Source: RBG-16-66-20 sp052386675 (GTDB lineage Bacteria > Pseudomonadota > Gammaproteobacteria > Burkholderiales > SG8-39). Taken from it: a stretch of DNA of 64,000 nucleotides. Where the stretch lies: the NCBI GenBank assembly GCA_052386675.1, contig JBQTJX010000019.1:1-64000 (forward strand), written 5' to 3'. Position numbers and translations under genes: made by a program. How positions within the stretch are numbered: the first letter of the stretch is position 1; each line of letters opens with the position of its first letter. Of this stretch, positions 25,195 to 33,511 are shown piece by piece. The notes below the pieces were generated by a model. It made no database searches, was not told the DNA's origin, and saw only the letters and a list, made by a program, of their open reading frames with translations.

Positions 25195-25949
25195 GCGGCC
25201 GGCGCCTCGTTGACGCGGACGAGGGCGACGGTGACGTTGTCGCGGCATTTCGCGGCCAGCGCGGCCTTGAGCAGCGCCTCGGCCGAGGCCACCAGGTCCG
25301 CGCCGATGAGCGCCGCCATCTGCTCCTCGGGTAGCGTCTCGTACAGGCCGTCGCTGCACATCAGGAAGGTGTCGCCCGGGGAAATGGCCTCGCGGTGCTG
25401 GTTGGGCTCGATGTCGGTGAAGGTTTCCCGGCCGCCGAAGCACTGCATCAGCCGGGTGCTGCGTTCGCCCTCCGCGCCCGGCTTCCAGCTCCCGGTCGCG
25501 GTGTCGTCGATGCTCAGTTGCACCAGCTTGCCCGCGTTCACCCGGTAGGCGCGGCTGTCGCCGACGTTGAAGATGGCCAGCCGCTTCTGGTAGGCCACCA
25601 GGCCGACCACGGTGGAGCCCATGCCCGCCAGCTCAGGCTGTTCCTTGAACTGCGCGTAGAGCTCGGCGTTCACCGCGCGCGCGGCCGGGCCGATGTGGCC
25701 CGGGCCCTGCGCCGACAGGCGCCGCGCAAGGCTGCGCGCCACCAGCAGGCTCGCCTTCTCGCCGTCGTTGTGCCCGCCCATGCCGTCGGCCACCAGGCAG
25801 GCGAAGGGCTGGTCCACGGGGTGCTCGAAGCGCCGCGCCGTCTCCATGGATTCCTGGGACACCCAGAAGCCGATGGCGATGCAGTCCTCGTTGTTCTCCC
25901 GCACGGCGCCGCGGTGCGTGATGCCCACGGCCTCGATCTGAAGCGTCAT
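25191..25949 (-). CDS. PP2C family serine/threonine phosphatase
   Basis: 252 residues from the ATG at 25949, which has GGAG eight bases before it; a GTG three codons upstream is worse placed. Metal-binding motifs are RGAVRENNEDC, VADGMGGHNDGEKAS, NVGDSRAYR, CSDGLYE and CRDNVTVAL. A soluble Stp1-type phosphatase reversing Ser/Thr kinase signalling; no kinase gene is in the window. The only FHA domain here is at 44358-45248, far away. Confidence 0.92.
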   Translation of the reverse strand: MTLQIEAVGITHRGAVRENNEDCIAIGFWVSQESMETARRFEHPVDQPFACLVADGMGGHNDGEKASLLVARSLARRLSAQGPGHIGPAARAVNAELYAQFKEQPELAGMGSTVVGLVAYQKRLAIFNVGDSRAYRVNAGKLVQLSIDDTATGSWKPGAEGERSTRLMQCFGGRETFTDIEPNQHREAISPGDTFLMCSDGLYETLPEEQMAALIGADLVASAEALLKAALAAKCRDNVTVALVRVNEAPAA

Positions 25950-25962
25950 TGCCTGCACTCCG

Positions 25963-27519
25963 TCATTGCCCGAACTCCTTTTCCTGCAGCGCCCGCCACA
26001 TCAGCTTGCCTGAGCCGGTGCGGGGCAGCGCGTCGATGAACTCGACCTTGCGAGGGACCTTGTAGGCGGCCATCTGGGAGCGCGCCCAATCGAGGATCTG
26101 CCCGCCGGTCGCATTCTCCCCCGGTTTGAGCACGGCGACCAGCTTGACCGTCTCGCCCCGGCGCTCGTCCGGCGAGGCGATGATGCAGCATTCCCTGATC
26201 GCCGGGTGCCGGTACATGACCGCTTCCACCTCGGCCGGCCAGACCTTGTAGCCGGCGGCGTTGATCATGCGCTTCAAGCGGTCGGAGATGAAGAAAAAGC
26301 CGTCCGCATCGGTGCGGCCGAGGTCCCCGGTGCGAAAAAACCGTTTTCGCTCAATGCCACACACCACGTCGCACCAGGATTCCCGGTATGCCTTTTCGTT
26401 CTTCCAGTACCCGGTGAGGAGCTGGGGGCCGCGGACCACGATCTCGCCCTGTTCCCCGGGGGGCAGGATGGCGAAGCTCGCCGGGTCCACCACCAGCGAC
26501 TCGGTGTCGAAGGTCGGGATGCCCAGGCACTGCTTCTTCGCGTTCTGCGGCGGGTTGATGTGGGTCTGCGAAATGGTCTCGGTCATGCCGTAGCCCTCGA
26601 TGTAGCGCACCCCGCACAGGTCGTAGAGCTTCTGCGCGATGGCCTCGGGCATGGCGGCGCCGCCGCCGAAGATCCACTTCAGCGAGGTGACATCGTGCTT
26701 CAGCGCCTCAGGGTGCGACAGCAGGTCCACCACCATGGTGGGCACGTTGTCCCAGTGGGTGCAGCGGTGGCGCTCGACCAGGCGCGCGGCCTCCAGCGGG
26801 TCCCAGCGGCGCTGGATCACCATGGTGCCGGCGGCCCAGACGGTGGCGAGGAAGCTGTGGATGAGCCCCGTGACGTGGAAGAAGGGCGCGGTGGCCAGGG
26901 CCACGGTGGACTCGGTGATGTTCTTCCAGGCCGCGGCGCCGACGATGTTGTGCAGCACGGTGGCGTGGGTGTGCATGCAGCCCTTGGGCTTGCCGGTGCT
27001 GCCCGAGGTGTAGGGCATGAGGCACAGGTCGTGGTGCTGCGAGTGCGATGGCGAGGGCGCGGCGGCCCGCAGGGGCGTTTCGCCCATGACGATGAGTTGA
27101 TCCAGATCCAGGCCGGCGAAGCGCGGCGCGGTCTCGGGTTCGGTGATGGCGACGCGCGCGTCGCTGTCGGCGAGGTAGTGCGCGAGCTCGGCCGAGAGAT
27201 TCATCGGCCCCACCGGCACCACCACCGCGTCGGCGCGCAGGATGCCGAAGAGGGCGACCACGAAGTCCGAACCATTTTGCAGGTCGAGCAGGACACGGTC
27301 GCCGCGCTTCACCCCGCAGGCCTGCTGCAGGTGCCCGGCGAGCGCCTCGGCGCGGCGCAGAACCTCGCCCCAGCTCAACACCTCGTCGCGGAAGATGGAC
27401 GCTGGCTTGTCCGGAAACCGCCGCGCCGCGCGCTCCAGCATCTCGCCCAGCGTGATCTCCGGCGCGCGCAGGCTGCGCGGCAAGTGCGGCGGCCAGTGGT
27501 CGAAATACCTCGGTTCCAT
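25963..27519 (-). CDS. AMP-dependent acyl-CoA synthetase/ligase
   Basis: 518 residues from the ATG at 27519 (a TTG two codons upstream is possible). It has all core ANL motifs: YTSGSTGKPKG, GYGMTETIS, RTGDLGRTDADGFFFISDRLKRMINAAGYKVWPAEVE and the late TGSGKLMWR with the catalytic Lys. It resembles medium/long-chain or aromatic acid CoA ligases. It lies 76 bases after an amidase gene; an amide hydrolysed to an acid and then activated would be a sensible pair (inference). Confidence 0.92.
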   Translation of the reverse strand: MEPRYFDHWPPHLPRSLRAPEITLGEMLERAARRFPDKPASIFRDEVLSWGEVLRRAEALAGHLQQACGVKRGDRVLLDLQNGSDFVVALFGILRADAVVVPVGPMNLSAELAHYLADSDARVAITEPETAPRFAGLDLDQLIVMGETPLRAAAPSPSHSQHHDLCLMPYTSGSTGKPKGCMHTHATVLHNIVGAAAWKNITESTVALATAPFFHVTGLIHSFLATVWAAGTMVIQRRWDPLEAARLVERHRCTHWDNVPTMVVDLLSHPEALKHDVTSLKWIFGGGAAMPEAIAQKLYDLCGVRYIEGYGMTETISQTHINPPQNAKKQCLGIPTFDTESLVVDPASFAILPPGEQGEIVVRGPQLLTGYWKNEKAYRESWCDVVCGIERKRFFRTGDLGRTDADGFFFISDRLKRMINAAGYKVWPAEVEAVMYRHPAIRECCIIASPDERRGETVKLVAVLKPGENATGGQILDWARSQMAAYKVPRKVEFIDALPRTGSGKLMWRALQEKEFGQ

Positions 27520-27530
27520 CAGCAATTAAA

Positions 27531-27588
27531 TCAGGGACGGACCACGATTATGTCCATGGCGTTCCCGAAAATCGTGGTCCGTCCCTGA
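27531..27588. repeat. REP-like inverted repeat, copy 1
   Basis: Near-perfect stem: TCAGGGACGGACCACGATT facing its reverse complement (27570-27588), 20-base loop. It fills the gap between the amidase stop and the acyl-CoA ligase start. The left arm recurs at 40933-40951, so this is a dispersed element like the REP sequences mobilised by RAYT transposases. Confidence 0.75.
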
Positions 27589-27595
27589 GTTCCGC

Positions 27596-29005
27596 CTACC
27601 TTCCGAGCTTGGAGAGGTTGGGGGCGCGGTAGGGGTGGGTGGATTCGAAGGCGCGGGCGGCGCGCAGCACCAGGGCGTCGGCGTAGCGGGGGCCGACGAT
27701 GTGCAGGCCCACCGGCAGGCCGGATTTCGTCAGGCCGCAGGGCACGGTGGCGGCGGGCTGCTGGGTAAGGTTGAAGGGATAGCTGAACGGGGTCCAGTCG
27801 GTCCAGCGCTTCTCCTTCATGAGGCCCGAGACCTCGCGCCCGGCCTTGAACGCGGGCAGCGGCAGCGTGGGCGTCACCAGCAGGTCGTAGCGCGTGTGGA
27901 AGTGGTTCATCAATTCGCCCAGCGCACCGCGCTGTTTCATGGCGTCAAAGTACCGCGCTGTGGTGACCTTCTCGCCGTCGCGCGCGACTTCGAGCAGGCC
28001 CTTGTCCATGAGCTTTCGCTTTGCCGCCGGAATGGCGCGCACCACCGAGGCCGCGCCCGGGAACCAGTGGTCCGCGAACAGCTGCAGTGCGTCGCCGAAG
28101 CCCGGGTCCTCGTGCTCGACCACGGCGCCCAGGTCGACGAAGGCGCGCACGGCTTTCTTCACGATCTTCGCCACCTCGGGATCCACCTGCGCGTAGCCCA
28201 GGTCCGCGGAGTAGGCGATGCGCAGGCCCTTGACGCCGTCCTCGAGACCTACGCGGTAGTCGCGCGGGTCCCAGGGCAGCGAATGCCAGTCGCGCGAATC
28301 GGGCAGGGTGATGACGTTCATCATGAGCGCGGCATCGGCCACGCTGCGGGTCATCGGGCCCACGTGCGCCACCGTGCCCATGGGCGAGAGCGGCCAGGCG
28401 GGCACGCGGCCGAACGAGGGCTTGATCCCGAACAGGCCGGTGAACGCGCAGGGAATCCGGATCGAGCCGCCGCCATCGGTTCCGACGGTGAGCGGGCCCA
28501 TGCCGGCGGAGACCGCGGCCGCGCCGCCGCCGGAGGAACCGCCCGGGGTCATTTTCGGGTTCCACGGATTGCGCGTGATGCCCGACAGCGGGCCGTCGGT
28601 GACGCCCTTCCAGCCGAATTCCGGCGTCGCGGTCTTGCCCAGCAGCACCGCGCCGTGCTCGCGCAGGCGCGCCACGCATGGCGCATCGTCGTTCCACGGC
28701 CCGCGCGGGTCGATCGTCTTCGAGCCGCGCAGCGTGGGCCAGCCGCGCGTGAGCAGCAGGTCCTTGATGGAGACCGGGACGCCGTCCAGCTGTCCCATCG
28801 GATGGCCGACGCGCCAACGGGCCTCGGAGGCCTTCGCCGCCGCCAGCGCTTCCTTGCGCGCCACCAGCACGAAGGCGTTGAGCACCGGGTTCAGGCGCTC
28901 GATGCGCTCCAGCACCGCGCGGGTGGCTTCGACGGGGGAAAAGGTCTTTTTCCGATACCCGTCAAGGAGTTCGGTGGCGGTGAGGGCGCACAGGTCGGTG
29001 GTCAT
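27596..29005 (-). CDS. Amidase (amidase signature family)
   Basis: 469 residues. The catalytic Lys is in VPVSIKDLL; the glycine/serine motif reads TPGGSSGGGAAAVSAG, followed by TDGGGSIRIPC with the nucleophilic Ser. It resembles broad-specificity amidases (GatA-like fold) acting on free amides, not the tRNA enzyme, since no gatB/C is nearby. The GGSSGGG variant has Gly where Ser is common, after the catalytic positions. It is transcribed toward the acyl-CoA ligase across a REP-like hairpin. Confidence 0.9.
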   Translation of the reverse strand: MTTDLCALTATELLDGYRKKTFSPVEATRAVLERIERLNPVLNAFVLVARKEALAAAKASEARWRVGHPMGQLDGVPVSIKDLLLTRGWPTLRGSKTIDPRGPWNDDAPCVARLREHGAVLLGKTATPEFGWKGVTDGPLSGITRNPWNPKMTPGGSSGGGAAAVSAGMGPLTVGTDGGGSIRIPCAFTGLFGIKPSFGRVPAWPLSPMGTVAHVGPMTRSVADAALMMNVITLPDSRDWHSLPWDPRDYRVGLEDGVKGLRIAYSADLGYAQVDPEVAKIVKKAVRAFVDLGAVVEHEDPGFGDALQLFADHWFPGAASVVRAIPAAKRKLMDKGLLEVARDGEKVTTARYFDAMKQRGALGELMNHFHTRYDLLVTPTLPLPAFKAGREVSGLMKEKRWTDWTPFSYPFNLTQQPAATVPCGLTKSGLPVGLHIVGPRYADALVLRAARAFESTHPYRAPNLSKLGR

Positions 29006-29042
29006 GGCGGGAATTGTAGCCGGGCCTCCGGGTCGATCCGGA

Positions 29043-29114
29043 TGTACAAGTAATGTATTAGTTAATGCAGATCGGTATTATTCACATTGGCTCATTTGTA
29101 TAGGTTATGTATAG
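29043..29114. promoter_or_regulatory. CarH/LitR-type operator repeats
   Basis: TGTATA occurs at 29097 and 29108, exactly 11 bases apart (TGTATAG both times); TGTACA at 29043 and TGTATT at 29054 form a second pair with the same spacing. Read on the other strand these fit the nTnnACAn half-site described for CarH, the last one imperfectly. The first pair overlaps the -10 of the regulator's promoter. Confidence 0.6.
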
Positions 29115-29115
29115 T
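29087..29115 (+). promoter_or_regulatory. Predicted promoter of the light-regulated operon
   Basis: TTGGCT (29087-29092), 17-base spacer, TATAGT (29110-29115), in a strongly AT-rich gap. The predicted +1 is at about 29122, one base before the ATG, so the transcript may be leaderless. Confidence 0.5.
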
Positions 29116-29122
29116 TATTAAC

Positions 29123-30052
29123 ATGAGCCCCGGATCCCCCGCTGCCAGCGCCGAGCGCTACCCGATCCGCACCGTCGCCTCCCTGACCGGGGTGCTGCCG
29201 GTCACCCTGCGCGCCTGGGAGCGGCGTTATGGCCTGATCCGCCCCTCGCGCACCAGCACCGGCCATCGCCTGTATACCCAGGCGCAGGTGGACCAGATCC
29301 ACGCGGTGCTCGCCCTGATGGCCAAGGGCGTGCCCATTGGGCAGATGCGCCGCGCGCTGGCGGGGAGCGCGCAGGCGCATCAATCGCGCCCGGCGGCCGG
29401 ACCCTGGACGAAGTACCTGGAGCGCATGTCGGCCGCCATCGCGCGCTTTGACGAGGCCGCGCTGGATGCGGTGTACGACGAGGCGCTGTCGCTGCACCCG
29501 ATCGAGCGCGTCACGCGCAACCTGCTCATGCCGTTGCTGGCGGCGCTCGGCCAGCGCTGGGACCGCGCCGCCGGCGGGATCGCAGAGGAGCACTTCTTCG
29601 CCGTTTACCTGAGGAACAAGCTGGGCGCGCGGCTGCACCACGGGCGCCTGCGCTCGGGGCCAAAGCTCCTGATCGCCTGCGCCCCCGGCGAATTCCACGA
29701 GATCGGCCTGCTGCTGTTCGCCATCGCCGCCAACGAGGCCGGCCTGCGCTGCGTGCCGCTTGGCGCCAACATGCCGCTCGCCGGACTGGCCCTGCCGGCG
29801 CGGCGCGCCGAGTGCCGCGCCATCGTCATCTCCAGCTCGATCGACCCGGAGCCGGAGACGCTGCGCAAGGCCCTGCCGGCGCTGGTTGCCCAGGCCGGGC
29901 AGGCCGGCATTCCGGTGCTGGTCGGCGGCCAGACCTCGGTCAAGCACCGCGACGCCATCGTCGCCGCCGGCGCCGTGCCCCTCGGCGCCGACATCGAAGC
30001 CGGCGTTCGGCGCCTGGCGGCGCTGCTGCAACCGAAGGCGGACGCCTCGTGA
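29123..30052 (+). CDS. litR: MerR-type B12-dependent photoreceptor regulator (LitR/CarH)
   Basis: 309 residues. The N-terminal MerR helix-turn-helix (about 13-80) includes YPIRTVASLTGVLPVTLRAWERRYGL. The B12-binding half has Trp146-x9-Glu156-His157, the light-sensing signature of CarH, and Glu190-x-His192-x2-Gly195, the cobalt-ligand motif. In relatives adenosylcobalamin holds a DNA-bound tetramer in the dark and light breaks it, releasing the promoter. Both motifs are intact. It heads and presumably represses the following operon; no photolyase gene, a frequent neighbour, is present. Confidence 0.92.
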   Translation: MSPGSPAASAERYPIRTVASLTGVLPVTLRAWERRYGLIRPSRTSTGHRLYTQAQVDQIHAVLALMAKGVPIGQMRRALAGSAQAHQSRPAAGPWTKYLERMSAAIARFDEAALDAVYDEALSLHPIERVTRNLLMPLLAALGQRWDRAAGGIAEEHFFAVYLRNKLGARLHHGRLRSGPKLLIACAPGEFHEIGLLLFAIAANEAGLRCVPLGANMPLAGLALPARRAECRAIVISSSIDPEPETLRKALPALVAQAGQAGIPVLVGGQTSVKHRDAIVAAGAVPLGADIEAGVRRLAALLQPKADAS

Positions 30053-31095
30053 GCGCCGCGCAACTCGCGCTCGACTGGGTGGAGCAGGGCCTGGTGCCCG
30101 ACCCCGTGGTCCGCCGCGGCATCCGCCGCCTGGTGGAGCAGCGCCTGGCGAAACTGGCCCAGGGCGGCAGCGAGGGCGCCGCGCTGCGCGCCGAAGCCTT
30201 CCTGCGCGACATGGATACCTCAGAGATTGCGCTGGTGCCGCAACTGGCCAATGCCCAGCACTACGAGGTGCCGGCGGCATTCTTCGGCCTGGCGCTGGGT
30301 CCGAACCGCAAGTACAGCAGCTGCTGGTGGCCGGAAGGCGTGGCGACGCTCGCCGGGGCCGAGGCGGCGGCGCTTGCCGAAACCTGCCAGCGCGCCGGCC
30401 TCGCCGACGGCCAGGACATCCTGGAACTGGGCTGCGGGTGGGGGTCGCTCACGCTCTGGATGGCGCAGCGCTATCCCGGCAGCCGCATCACCGCCGTATC
30501 CAACTCTGCTTCGCAACGGGCCCACATCGAGGCCGAGGCGCGCGCGCGGGGCCTGGGCAACCTCACGGTCCGCACGGCGGACATGAACGTGTTCGACACG
30601 CCCGAACGCTTCGACCGGATCGTGTCGGTGGAGATGTTCGAGCACCTGCGCAACTGGCGCGCGATGTTCGGTCGCGTGCACGGCTGGCTGCGGCCCGGCG
30701 GGCGCTTCTTCCTGCACGTGTTCTGCCACCGGGCCCAGAGCTACGCCTTCAACGACGAAGGCCCGTCGGACTGGATGAGCCGGCATTTCTTCTCCGGCGG
30801 CATCATGCCCGCCGATGAGCTCGCGCTGCGCTTCCAGGACCGGCTGCGCCTCGTGCGGCGCTGGCGCTGGGATGGCACGCATTACGAGCGCACCGCCAAC
30901 GCGTGGCTGGAGAACCTCGACCGGCGCCGCGACGAGGCGCTGCCGGTGCTCGCGGACACCTATGGCGCCGACGAGGCCAGGCTCTGGCTGCAGCGCTGGC
31001 GGTTGTTCTTCATGGCCTGCGCGGAATTGTTCGGCCACGCTGGTGGCCAGGAGTGGTGGGTCAGTCACTACCTGTTCGAACGCTCGTCAAACTGA
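30049..31095 (+). CDS. SAM-dependent methyltransferase, cyclopropane-synthase/CNMT-like
   Basis: 348 residues from a GTG overlapping the litR stop. An N-terminal helical part precedes NAQHYEVPAAFFGLALG and KYSSCWWP, the substrate-side signature of the CFA synthase/coclaurine methyltransferase family. The SAM loop is DILELGCGWGSLTLWMAQRYP, with VEMFEHLRNW following. Such enzymes methylate double bonds of phospholipid acyl chains or other acceptors. This is the first of two methyltransferases of this superfamily in the operon. Confidence 0.88.
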   Translation: MSAAQLALDWVEQGLVPDPVVRRGIRRLVEQRLAKLAQGGSEGAALRAEAFLRDMDTSEIALVPQLANAQHYEVPAAFFGLALGPNRKYSSCWWPEGVATLAGAEAAALAETCQRAGLADGQDILELGCGWGSLTLWMAQRYPGSRITAVSNSASQRAHIEAEARARGLGNLTVRTADMNVFDTPERFDRIVSVEMFEHLRNWRAMFGRVHGWLRPGGRFFLHVFCHRAQSYAFNDEGPSDWMSRHFFSGGIMPADELALRFQDRLRLVRRWRWDGTHYERTANAWLENLDRRRDEALPVLADTYGADEARLWLQRWRLFFMACAELFGHAGGQEWWVSHYLFERSSN

Positions 31096-31120
31096 TTTCC
31101 GGATCGTCGTGGAACCCCGC

Positions 31121-31630
31121 ATGGCGGTCGCCGTCAATTTCATCCTCTTCCAGGCGGGCTGGTTCGCCTGCGTGCTGGGCGCGGCGCGCGGTTTCCCGTG
31201 GCAGGGCGCGCTGGCCGGGCTGCTGATCGCAGGATGGATCGTTTCGCGCTCGAAGCACCCGCGCGGCGAACTGGCGCTGGTCGCCGTCGCGGCCGTGGCC
31301 GGGTTCGCGTTCGATTCCGCGCTCGCGCTGGCCGGCTGGGTGGACTTCGAGGGCGCGGTGCCGGCGCCGCTGCTGGCGCCGGTGTGGATGGTTGCCCTGT
31401 GGGCGTTGTTCGCCACCACCCTGAACGTGTCCCTGCGCTGGCTGCGCGAATGGCCGGCGCTGGGCGTGCTGTTCGGCGCCGTCGGCGGGCCAGTGGCGTA
31501 TTACGCGGGCGAGCGGCTGGGCGCGCTGCAGTTCACCGACCCGATGCTCGGACTGGCCGCGGTGGCAGCGGGCTGGGCGCTGGCCACTCCACTGCTGTTC
31601 GCGTTGGCGCGACGGCTCGAGGCGACATGA
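31121..31630 (+). CDS. DUF2878 family membrane protein
   Basis: 169 residues, about five to six membrane helices, starting NFILFQAGWFACVLGAARGFPWQGALAG, with FDSALALAGWVDF and APVWMVALWALFATTLN typical of DUF2878. No activity is known; the family recurs in LitR-linked and CFA-linked gene clusters. A GTG four codons upstream is an alternative start. Its stop overlaps the next start (ATGA). Confidence 0.85.
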   Translation: MAVAVNFILFQAGWFACVLGAARGFPWQGALAGLLIAGWIVSRSKHPRGELALVAVAAVAGFAFDSALALAGWVDFEGAVPAPLLAPVWMVALWALFATTLNVSLRWLREWPALGVLFGAVGGPVAYYAGERLGALQFTDPMLGLAAVAAGWALATPLLFALARRLEAT

Positions 31631-32403
31631 ACTTCCTCCAGGACTGGATCCCTGGATTGCCGGCCACGCTCGCGCTGGCGCTCGTTGCGTGGGCGATCGC
31701 GACGGTGCGCCGGAACGCCGGTCTGGTGGACATTTTCTGGTCGCTGTTCTTCCTCGCCGCGGCGGCCGTCTACGCCGTGGTCGCGGATGTGTTCGACGGC
31801 CGCGCGATGCTGGTCCTCGCGCTGGCGGCGCTGTGGTCGCTGCGGCTCGCGGGCTACCTCGCCGCGCGCAACTGGGGCGCGCCCGAGGACCACCGCTACC
31901 GCGCGATACGCGAGCGCAACGAACCGGGCTTCGCGTGGAAGAGCCTGTACCTGGTGTTCGGGCTGCAGGCGGTGCTGGCCTGGATCATTTCCGCTCCGCT
32001 CGCCGCCGCGATCTTCTCCAGCCAACCGGTCGGGCCGCTCGATGCCGCGGGCGCCGCGCTGGTGGTGTTCGGCCTCGCGTTCGAAGTGGTGGGCGACGCC
32101 CAGCTGGCGCGCTTCAAGGCCGATCCGCGCAACGCCGGACGGGTGATGGACCGCGGCCTGTGGCGCTACACCCGGCACCCGAACTACTTCGGCGAGTTCT
32201 GCGTCTGGTGGGGCTTCTGGCTGGTCGCGGCCGGGGCCGGCGCATGGTGGACGGTGTTCTCGCCCGTGCTGATGAGCGTGCTGCTGCTGCGCGTCTCGGG
32301 CGTGGCGCTGCTGGAGAAGGACATCGGCCAGCGCAGGCCGGAGTACGCGAACTATGTGCTGCGGACCAACGCGTTCTTTCCCGGGCCGAGGCGCAGCGTA
32401 TGA
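31627..32403 (+). CDS. DUF1295 membrane protein, steroid 5-alpha-reductase/ICMT-like
   Basis: 258 residues with seven or so hydrophobic helices. RRNAGLVDIFWSLFF near the start and the C-terminal RGLWRYTRHPNYFGEFCVWWGFWL are the DUF1295 signatures; the latter resembles the cofactor-binding region of NAD(P)H-dependent reductases and isoprenylcysteine methyltransferases. It may reduce a lipid double bond (inference from fold and operon). Overlaps both neighbours by four bases. Confidence 0.9.
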   Translation: MNFLQDWIPGLPATLALALVAWAIATVRRNAGLVDIFWSLFFLAAAAVYAVVADVFDGRAMLVLALAALWSLRLAGYLAARNWGAPEDHRYRAIRERNEPGFAWKSLYLVFGLQAVLAWIISAPLAAAIFSSQPVGPLDAAGAALVVFGLAFEVVGDAQLARFKADPRNAGRVMDRGLWRYTRHPNYFGEFCVWWGFWLVAAGAGAWWTVFSPVLMSVLLLRVSGVALLEKDIGQRRPEYANYVLRTNAFFPGPRRSV

Positions 32404-32987
32404 GGCGGGCCCTGTTCATGAGCCTGCTGCTTGCGGCGACGCAGGCCTTCGCGGACGCGCGCGCCTGGGATTTCCGCGTCTTCCTCGGGGAGCGCGAAAT
32501 CGGCCGCCATCGCTTCACGCTAAGCGGACAGGGCGCCGAACGGGAATTGCGCAGCGAGGCGCGCTTCGACGTGCGCATCCTCCTCATTCCCGCGTATCGC
32601 TACCGTCACGAGGCACTCGAGCGCTGGCGCGGCGATTGCCTGGTGTCGCTGTCGGCGACCACGGACGACAATGGCGATCCGAGCGCGGTGGACTGGCGTG
32701 GCCAGGCCGGCGCCTGCGACATGAGCTTCGCCTACTGGAACCCGCGCATGCTGCAGGCGCGGCGGCTGCTCAATGCCCAGACCGGCGAGGTGGTGCCGGT
32801 GACCGTCACCGCGCAGGGCGAGGAGACGGTGCAAGTGCGCGGCCGCCCGGTGCTGGCGCAGCGCCATCGCCTCCACTCCCTGGCCGGGCCGAAACTGGCG
32901 ATCGACCTGTGGTACGCCGGCGGCGAGTGGGTGGCGCTGCAGTCCACGACGGAAGGCGGGCGCGTGCTGCGCTACCGGCTGATGTGA
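32400..32987 (+). CDS. DUF6134-like exported protein
   Basis: 195 residues. A short signal peptide (MSLLLAATQAFA) is followed by WDFRVFLGEREIGRHRFTLSGQGAERELRSEARFDVRILLIPAYRYRHEALERWRGDCL, the hallmark of this family, which is probably a beta-rich periplasmic lipid-binding fold related to DUF3108. No enzymatic residue is evident. A role in handling a lipid between membranes is inferred from the neighbouring lipocalin. Confidence 0.8.
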   Translation: MRRALFMSLLLAATQAFADARAWDFRVFLGEREIGRHRFTLSGQGAERELRSEARFDVRILLIPAYRYRHEALERWRGDCLVSLSATTDDNGDPSAVDWRGQAGACDMSFAYWNPRMLQARRLLNAQTGEVVPVTVTAQGEETVQVRGRPVLAQRHRLHSLAGPKLAIDLWYAGGEWVALQSTTEGGRVLRYRLM

Positions 32988-33511
32988 TGCGCGCGGTCCT
33001 CGCCTCGATTCTTTCGCTCGCGCTGCTCGCCGGCTGCGGCACGCCGCTGCCGCCGCTCGCGCTCGCGCCCAGGGTGGACCTCGCGCGCTTCATGGGCGAC
33101 TGGTATGTAATCGCCAGCATCCCGACCTTCATCGAAACCGGCGCCCACAACGCCATCGAGTCCTACCGGCTGGACCCCGACGGCAGCATCGCCACCACCT
33201 TCACTTTCCGCGAGGGCGGCTTCGACGGCGAGCCCAGGCGCTACACCCCGCGAGGATTCGTGGTGCCGGGCACCGGGAACGCGGTGTGGGGAATGCGCTT
33301 CGTCTGGCCAATCCGGGCCGACTACCGGATCGCCTACCTGTCGCCGGACTACGGGCAGGTGGTGGTCGGCCGCGAGAAACGCGACTACGCGTGGATCATG
33401 GCGCGCCAGCCGCGGATTCCCGAGGCGGACTACCAGCGCGTGCTGGGGTTCCTGCGCGAACAGGGCTACGACACGGCGCGGGTGCGCAAGGTGCCGCAGC
33501 GATGGCCATGA
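32987..33511 (+). CDS. Lipocalin (Blc-type) lipoprotein
   Basis: 174 residues. Lipobox LLAGCG directs lipid anchoring after Cys17-18. The lipocalin strand-A motif is FMGDWYVIASIPTFIE (G-x-W-Y), and the barrel closes with YAWIMARQPRIPEADYQRVLGFLREQGYD, the usual Blc C-terminal helix. It would bind fatty acids or lysophospholipids at the outer membrane. Its start overlaps the previous stop by one base (TGATG). Confidence 0.92.
   Translation: MRAVLASILSLALLAGCGTPLPPLALAPRVDLARFMGDWYVIASIPTFIETGAHNAIESYRLDPDGSIATTFTFREGGFDGEPRRYTPRGFVVPGTGNAVWGMRFVWPIRADYRIAYLSPDYGQVVVGREKRDYAWIMARQPRIPEADYQRVLGFLREQGYDTARVRKVPQRWP

Noticed and set aside
29812..30048. Upstream extension of the first methyltransferase
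   Set aside because: The extra residues are a shifted-frame reading of litR; the GTG at 30049 overlaps the litR stop and begins the family-like sequence.
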